Source: Nitrospinae bacterium RIFCSPLOWO2_12_FULL_45_22 (GTDB lineage Bacteria; 2-12-FULL-45-22). Taken from it: a DNA stretch of 9,529 nucleotides. The first letter of the stretch is position 1, and each line of letters opens with the position of its first letter. Location of the stretch: contig MHDQ01000211.1 in the NCBI GenBank assembly GCA_001803565.1, positions 1-9,529 of the forward strand. The letters are read 5' to 3'. Below the pieces are notes generated by a model. The model saw only the letters and a program-made list of their open reading frames with translations. It searched no databases and had not been told where the DNA came from. Made by a program: the position numbers and the translations under genes. Positions 6,627 through 9,529 of the stretch are shown here, piece after piece.

Positions 6627-6639
6627 TGTTATCTGCCTG
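6627..6639 (+). repeat. 13-bp direct repeat, copy 2 (TGTTATCTGCCTG)
   Basis: Identical to 6082-6094 and located about 110 bases upstream of hicB. The rest of the interval 6515-6815 holds the hicB leader, this repeat, the dispersed repeat at 6708-6735 and the tail downstream of the DUF2442 gene. I see no gene in it, and no strong sigma-70 promoter apart from an isolated TAAAAT at about 6549-6554 on the minus strand. Confidence 0.7.
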
Positions 6640-6707
6640 AATTCTGTCCTTTTTCCCTATATGCCATAAGCCACGTTGATAAATGAACTGAGAATTTGTA
6701 ATAATGC

Positions 6708-6735
6708 AAGACCTGACCCCATTTTGTACTCACCC
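6708..6735 (-). repeat. Dispersed repeat copy 1 (GTGAGTA...AAATGGGGTCAGGTCTT)
   Basis: On the minus strand this segment reads GGGTGAGTAC, then AAAATGGGGTCAGGTCTT. A related copy at 7679-7705 reads GAGTGAGT, then AAATGGTGTCAGGCCT; the two align with a 3-base gap. 'TGGGGTCAGGTCTTG' sequences are often seen near REP-associated tyrosine transposases (IS200-like family), but no such transposase is in the window. Confidence 0.55.
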
Positions 6736-6814
6736 ACTGGGTAACAATATCGAATTTCATGGGCTTTCACCCAATCCCAACGACCTGGATTTTGCTTGGC
6801 ACGAGCAGCGACTG

Positions 6815-6821
6815 GTTAGGC
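6815..6821 (-). other. Isolated attC R''-like box GCCTAAC
   Basis: GCCTAAC matches RYYYAAC exactly and contains the DUF2442 gene stop codon, the same arrangement as at attC site C. I cannot find a matching L'/R' half downstream on the minus strand. It may be the remaining half of an attC site cut by the repeat at 6708-6735, or a chance match. Confidence 0.35.
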
Positions 6822-7082
6822 TATTGGCTGCATTCCTAATAAGTGGCGTACTTCAATGCCATCGTCTAAATCTTCCCAATAGATGGCAAAACCTCCTGGT
6901 TCAAGAGACCATTTGGCTCGTTGCTCTGGAGTGGCTTTTGCCAACCAATCTAACCACTCAACTTGGTCTATTGCTACACTGATTTCTCTGCCATCACTAA
7001 GGAAAATACAGAGTGTGTTGCCAACAAAATGGAGATTGGTTGCTCCAACCTCTTCTATCATTTTACGTGGTAAAGTAGCCAT
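6816..7082 (-). CDS. DUF2442 domain protein
   Basis: 88 residues. The pattern FLSDGREISVAIDQVEWL, ATPEQRAKWSLEPGGFAIYW and DLDDGIEVRHLL is the DUF2442 signature (L-x-D-G-R-x-I-x-V ... T-P-E-Q-R-A-x-W ... G-x-x-I-x-W-x-x-L-D-E-D-I). A GGAGGTG site just before the ATG supports this start, which lies inside the end of the DUF4160 gene (20-base overlap). DUF4160-DUF2442 pairs recur in bacterial genomes and mobile regions and are suspected toxin-antitoxin-like modules, but I know of no settled activity. The stop codon falls inside an attC-like R'' box. Confidence 0.85.
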   Translation of the reverse strand: MATLPRKMIEEVGATNLHFVGNTLCIFLSDGREISVAIDQVEWLDWLAKATPEQRAKWSLEPGGFAIYWEDLDDGIEVRHLLGMQPIA

Positions 7083-7296
7083 TCCACACCTCCAATAATC
7101 TATCCTGATTCTGCCGTGTTAACTTCAAAATACGGTTCAGTTCGGCTGGATTATAGCCATGATTGTATTCTACCACCACAGGCTGAAGCCAAATTTTAGC
7201 TTCATTTTCACCATATAAAACATGAACATGTGGCGGTTCGTTTATATCAGAAGAATAGAACCGAAATTTATAACCGTCAATTACACTTGTTGGCAT
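7063..7296 (-). CDS. DUF4160 domain protein
   Basis: 77 residues from the ATG at 7296. The family N-terminus (MPT...G-x-x-F-x-F-Y-S), the hallmark NEPPHVHV (24-31), EAKIWL (37-42) and the LTRQNQDRLLEVWNGYF tail identify DUF4160. The upstream alternative start (TTG at 7311) lies within the AAAGGTG ribosome-binding site and is rejected. The gene overlaps the DUF2442 gene by 20 bases, so the pair is translated together. The conserved histidine pair in HVH may bind metal or act catalytically, but function is not established. It is one of several two-gene small-protein modules in this array. Confidence 0.85.
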   Translation of the reverse strand: MPTSVIDGYKFRFYSSDINEPPHVHVLYGENEAKIWLQPVVVEYNHGYNPAELNRILKLTRQNQDRLLEVWNGYFTT

Positions 7297-7302
7297 GTAA
7301 AC

Positions 7303-7397
7303 ACCTTTCAATTTTGGCTGAACCCTTTTGTTTATATTGTGTCAGGACTTTCGCCGTTTGCCTACCGGGTTTATGGGCCGTACCCTCACGTCAAAGC
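7303..7397 (-). other. Unexplained possibly structured stretch before DUF4160
   Basis: Between the broken DUF433 gene and DUF4160 I see no convincing gene. Reading the minus strand, CCGCTA and TAGCGG (just to the right, about 7409-7436) can pair around a TGG/CCA stem. Further on, CAGG (about 7401-7404) and CCTG (7342-7345) bracket a G-rich segment with CCCGGTAGGCAAACGGCG and GAAAGTCC. Fragmentary resemblance to group II intron text is too weak to call. It could be a leader RNA, an eroded attC or element debris. Confidence 0.25.
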
Positions 7398-7533
7398 TCA
7401 CCTGCCGCTATGGAGCACCAGCGGAGTAGCGGTCAGAATGAGGCTAACCGGAATTCTGGTTCCTTTGATCCGTGGTTTACCTCGGAGCACATCCCGGCGT
7501 GCTCACAATATAATCTCTCCAATTTGCTTGCAT
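7398..7533 (-). pseudogene. DUF433 gene, frameshifted and 3'-truncated
   Basis: An AGGAGG site 6 bases before the ATG at 7533 starts MQANWRDYIVSTPG, then hits a stop at 7477. From 7493 another frame continues the same protein as DVLRGKPRIKGTRIPVSLIL before running into unrelated residues and a stop at 7398. W-R-D-x-I followed by G-K-P-x-I-x-G-T-R-I-P-V is the DUF433 core. Removing one G from the GGG at 7494-7496 restores STPDVLRGKP. The last half of the domain is missing. DUF433 proteins are commonly the antitoxin-like partner of DUF5615 PIN-like proteins, and no such partner remains here. It is the first gene after attC site A. A sequencing error could explain the frameshift but not the missing C-terminus. 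Confidence 0.72.
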
Positions 7534-7552
7534 ATTACCCTCCTGCGATGGC

Positions 7553-7637
7553 GCTTAACGTTCCCAGCATAAAAGAAGCTCGGCGAGGCAAAAATTTGGG
7601 TGAGCCCGAAGGGCAAACCTTTTATGCTGTGTTATAC
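7553..7637 (-). other. attC-like recombination site A (best example)
   Basis: Minus-strand order: R'' box GTATAAC (7637-7631), one spacer base, arm CAGCATAAAAG (7629-7619), loop with a GCCCTTCGGGC hairpin, arm CTTTTATGCTG (7575-7565), 5-base spacer, R' box GTTAAGC (7559-7553), which fits GTTRRRY exactly. The arms are perfect 11-bp complements, and outside the boxes GGCG pairs with CGCC. A TAA stop of a short upstream open frame falls in the R'' box, suggesting a lost cassette gene ended here. The recombination point would be at 7559/7558. Confidence 0.8.
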
Positions 7638-7678
7638 GCCGTGCCGTGCCCCTTTTTTGGGCTGTAGCCAAAGTGAAA

Positions 7679-7705
7679 CTCAGGCCTGACACCATTTACT
7701 CACTC
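7679..7705 (-). repeat. Dispersed repeat copy 2 (GTGAGTAAATGGTGTCAGGCCT)-like
   Basis: Same orientation as the copy at 6708-6735; compare GTGAGT, AAATGG, GTCAGG in the same order. It lies between the STAND gene end and attC site A. The interval 7640-7734 contains nothing else I can name. Confidence 0.55.
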
Positions 7706-7734
7706 TTCTCCAGCCCCATACCAATCCCTTCTCT

Positions 7735-9529
7735 TCAGGCATGGGTTTGATGTAATCTCTGCAATGAGCTGCGAACCACGGACAACGAGTATTCGTCACC
7801 GTATTTCTTAAAGAGCCCTTCTGCCTGCAAGTACAGCCTTTCTGCTTCATCAAATTGCCGTCTCTCCTGGGCGATCGTTCCCAACTGGTGTAAAGTGCTT
7901 GCCTGGCCGTATTCGTTTTTCAACTTCTCCTCTATTGCCAAACTCTTGCAATACCATTGCTCTGCTTCATCAAATTGCCGTCTCTCCTCGGCGATCATTC
8001 CCAACTGGTGTAAAGTGCTTGCCTGGCCGTATTCGTCTTTCAACTTCTCCTCTATTGCCAGACTCTTGCGATACCATTTCTCTGCTTCATCAAATTGCCG
8101 TCTCTCCCCGGCGATCATTCCCAGATTGTGCCACAATGAGGCACACAGATCTTCTGCCCCGGCAAGAGGCACCCCTTGACCGTCTGTTGCCTTCCTTTCA
8201 ATCTCCAGATTCAGCAGCTCAGATTCCGACCACCGACTTTGCCTGACTAACATCTCTGCCATCCCCAGTGATATGCGGTTGAGCGCATCCCACATCCGGC
8301 GCCGCAAGCCAAGACGGATTGCATACCGAAGATTCTGTTCTTCCAGCCGCACAACTGGCATCGCTGCTTCTGCATTTGTCCTAAGTTGTTGTTGCAGTAA
8401 CTGACTTAAATCGCCACACACATCCACAAATTTCTGCTCCAGCCATTCCATATCTTCAGCGTATGTTGTCTGCAATATCTCGTGAAAGAACCACGGAAGC
8501 GCCGGATGGATTTTATACAGACCAGGGCCTAGCTTGTGCAACAAGCCAATCTCTGCAGATTGGTCAAGCATTCGCCCCCAGGCATTTGAATCTAATCCCT
8601 CCAGTAATTCAGGAGCTGAATCATCATCGCAGATATAAGCCAGCACATCTGCATTTACAAATCCCTGAAACATTCCCAGCACACCCAGACGACCACGCAG
8701 TGATTCATCCAGGCTGTCCAGACGATATTCAAGCGAGGCGGTGAGTGAGTGTTCTCTGCCTTGCTCCCTGTCATCCCTGGGGAGCTTAGCTGCTCCTGTC
8801 TGTAAGGCAGATAACAGGTCATCAGGCTCAATTCGTGCCAGCTCCGGCAGGATCGCCTGTATGGCCAATGGATTCCCCTGAAGATAATTTAGTAGTTTGT
8901 CATATGGTTTGAGCCTCTGGCGGTCTATACCTGCTCGATAGAGAACTTTTCCTGCCAGCTCCGTTGCATCCCTTTGATTCAGTCCGCGCAATGTTATAAG
9001 TTGATAGCATCTACCAAGCCATCCTTCCTCTCTCCTGCTGGTGAGGATAACCTTTGTTGCTCCACCGCTCAAGGCTCGCAAGAAATCCTTAAGCTCCTGC
9101 TGTTCCTCTTTCTTCCACACCGATGGTGTTCCTTTCGGAAATCCTGCTACTGGCTCGAAATTGTCCCAGATCATCAGACATGGTATCTTCCGCAGGATAT
9201 CCTTTGTCAGTTGACGGCGTTGGATTGGATCCAAAAGATGCCATTCAGTGCCAGTTTGAGCTTTGATCACCTCTCTAAATACATCACCGATTTGGTTACA
9301 AACATGGTCCAGAGTGATGTAAGATTCAAAGGAGAAGAAGAATATCGGACCGTCCAGAGCACCTGTCTCCGCCCACCACCTGGCAAATCCCACAGCAGTT
9401 GTTGTCTTACCAACCCCGGCCATTGCCTGTAGAAGGACTATTGTCTCCCGCTCAAATGCCTTTTCCAATCCCCAGATATCCGCGTCCCTGCCAATAAAGC
9501 CGTAATCCGGCTGCTCTGGCAGGTCAATC
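7735..9529 (-). CDS. STAND (NB-ARC-like) NTPase with C-terminal TPR repeats, partial
   Basis: The frame stays open to the right edge, so the N-terminus is missing. The TTG at 9468 is not taken as the start because coding continues upstream through YGFIGRDADIWGLEKAF, the usual lead-in to this NTPase class. Counting from that TTG: P-loop AGVGKTT (17-23), Walker B CLMIWDNFE (97-105), sensor-like VILTSRRE (140-147), GNPLA (198-202), a winged-helix-like region to about 330 with YKIHP (318-322), then TPRs (about 440-577) in 40-residue units. STAND proteins are switch NTPases: ligand binding by the repeats triggers ATP-dependent oligomerisation and turns on an N-terminal effector. Related proteins often carry a CHAT, TIR or nuclease effector in the part outside this window. 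Roles include phage defence and signalling; nothing visible decides between them. Confidence 0.88.
   Translation of the reverse strand, partial: IDLPEQPDYGFIGRDADIWGLEKAFERETIVLLQAMAGVGKTTTAVGFARWWAETGALDGPIFFFSFESYITLDHVCNQIGDVFREVIKAQTGTEWHLLDPIQRRQLTKDILRKIPCLMIWDNFEPVAGFPKGTPSVWKKEEQQELKDFLRALSGGATKVILTSRREEGWLGRCYQLITLRGLNQRDATELAGKVLYRAGIDRQRLKPYDKLLNYLQGNPLAIQAILPELARIEPDDLLSALQTGAAKLPRDDREQGREHSLTASLEYRLDSLDESLRGRLGVLGMFQGFVNADVLAYICDDDSAPELLEGLDSNAWGRMLDQSAEIGLLHKLGPGLYKIHPALPWFFHEILQTTYAEDMEWLEQKFVDVCGDLSQLLQQQLRTNAEAAMPVVRLEEQNLRYAIRLGLRRRMWDALNRISLGMAEMLVRQSRWSESELLNLEIERKATDGQGVPLAGAEDLCASLWHNLGMIAGERRQFDEAEKWYRKSLAIEEKLKDEYGQASTLHQLGMIAEERRQFDEAEQWYCKSLAIEEKLKNEYGQASTLHQLGTIAQERRQFDEAERLYLQAEGLFKKYGDEYSLSVVRSSLQRLHQTHA
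7841..8120 (-). repeat. 120-bp tandem repeats encoding TPR units
   Basis: Units 7841-7960 and 7961-8080 differ at about 6 of 120 bases. A third copy begins at 8081 and matches for about 40 bases before diverging. Each encodes one 40-residue TPR-type unit (ERRQFDEAE...KSLAIEEKL...EYGQASTLHQLG). Such near-identity points to recent duplication or gene conversion in the sensor part of the STAND protein. Confidence 0.85.

Noticed and set aside
6776-6821. Full attC site after the DUF2442 gene
   Set aside because: The R'' box GCCTAAC is good, but the only nearby R' candidate (GTTGGGA) breaks the consensus and the intervening arms do not pair.
7303-7440. Group II intron fragment
   Set aside because: Only short phrases resemble intron domain sequence; there is no domain V-like hairpin, no 5' GTGYG at a sensible boundary and no reverse transcriptase.
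5022-7640. Integron integrase or attI site in the window
   Set aside because: No tyrosine-recombinase open frame is present on either strand, and no attI can be recognised from sequence alone.
7222-7667. Two overlapping plus-strand open frames (116 and 145 codons)
   Set aside because: They run antisense across DUF4160, the DUF433 remnant and attC site A, which explain the sequence better; their translations show no protein-like motif.
7841-8120. CRISPR-like periodic repeat
   Set aside because: The 120-bp period is coding and encodes TPR units; there are no short repeats with unique spacers.
8974-9432. 152-codon plus-strand open frame
   Set aside because: It is the antisense shadow of the STAND NTPase domain, whose P-loop and Walker B are unmistakable on the other strand.

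Overview
The window looks like chromosomal DNA of a Gram-negative bacterium of moderate GC content, probably uncultured. Evidence for this is a periplasmic soluble lytic transglycosylase, an anhydro-MurNAc kinase, many toxin-antitoxin genes and several dispersed intergenic repeats. The sequence alone does not fix the phylum; Planctomycetota, Nitrospirota or a deltaproteobacterial lineage would all fit. Every gene I accept is on the minus strand.

Left part (1-4800): a three-gene run reads leftwards: a radical SAM/SPASM protein of the NirJ/AhbD-like type, then anmK, then an slt-type lytic transglycosylase. anmK and slt overlap by 8 bases. Their products act in sequence in murein recycling: the transglycosylase releases 1,6-anhydro-MurNAc material and AnmK phosphorylates anhydro-MurNAc to MurNAc-6-phosphate. 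Two MITE-like intergenic elements with related terminal inverted repeats lie at 102-235 and 4818-4998.

Middle part (about 5022-7640): this is the most interesting region. It reads as a worn integron gene-cassette array with no integrase in view (a CALIN-like cluster). Three attC-like sites share one orientation (7637-7553, 6089-6023 and 5432-5361). Between and beside them are small genes on the same strand: a frameshifted and truncated DUF433 gene, a DUF4160-DUF2442 pair, hicB-hicA, a 185-residue protein of unknown function, and a VapB-type antitoxin. The VapC partner appears to be cut off after about 11 codons. The 185-residue gene forms a textbook cassette: the box at its start and the box at its end are exact 10-base reverse complements.

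Right part (7735-9529): the 3' portion of a STAND (NB-ARC-like) NTPase with C-terminal TPR repeats, running off the right edge. Two TPR units are nearly identical at DNA level. Two copies of another short dispersed repeat (6708-6735 and 7679-7705) flank the DUF433/DUF4160/DUF2442 part of the array, suggesting that repeat insertion and deletion have reshaped it. No rRNA, tRNA, CRISPR array or integrase was found.
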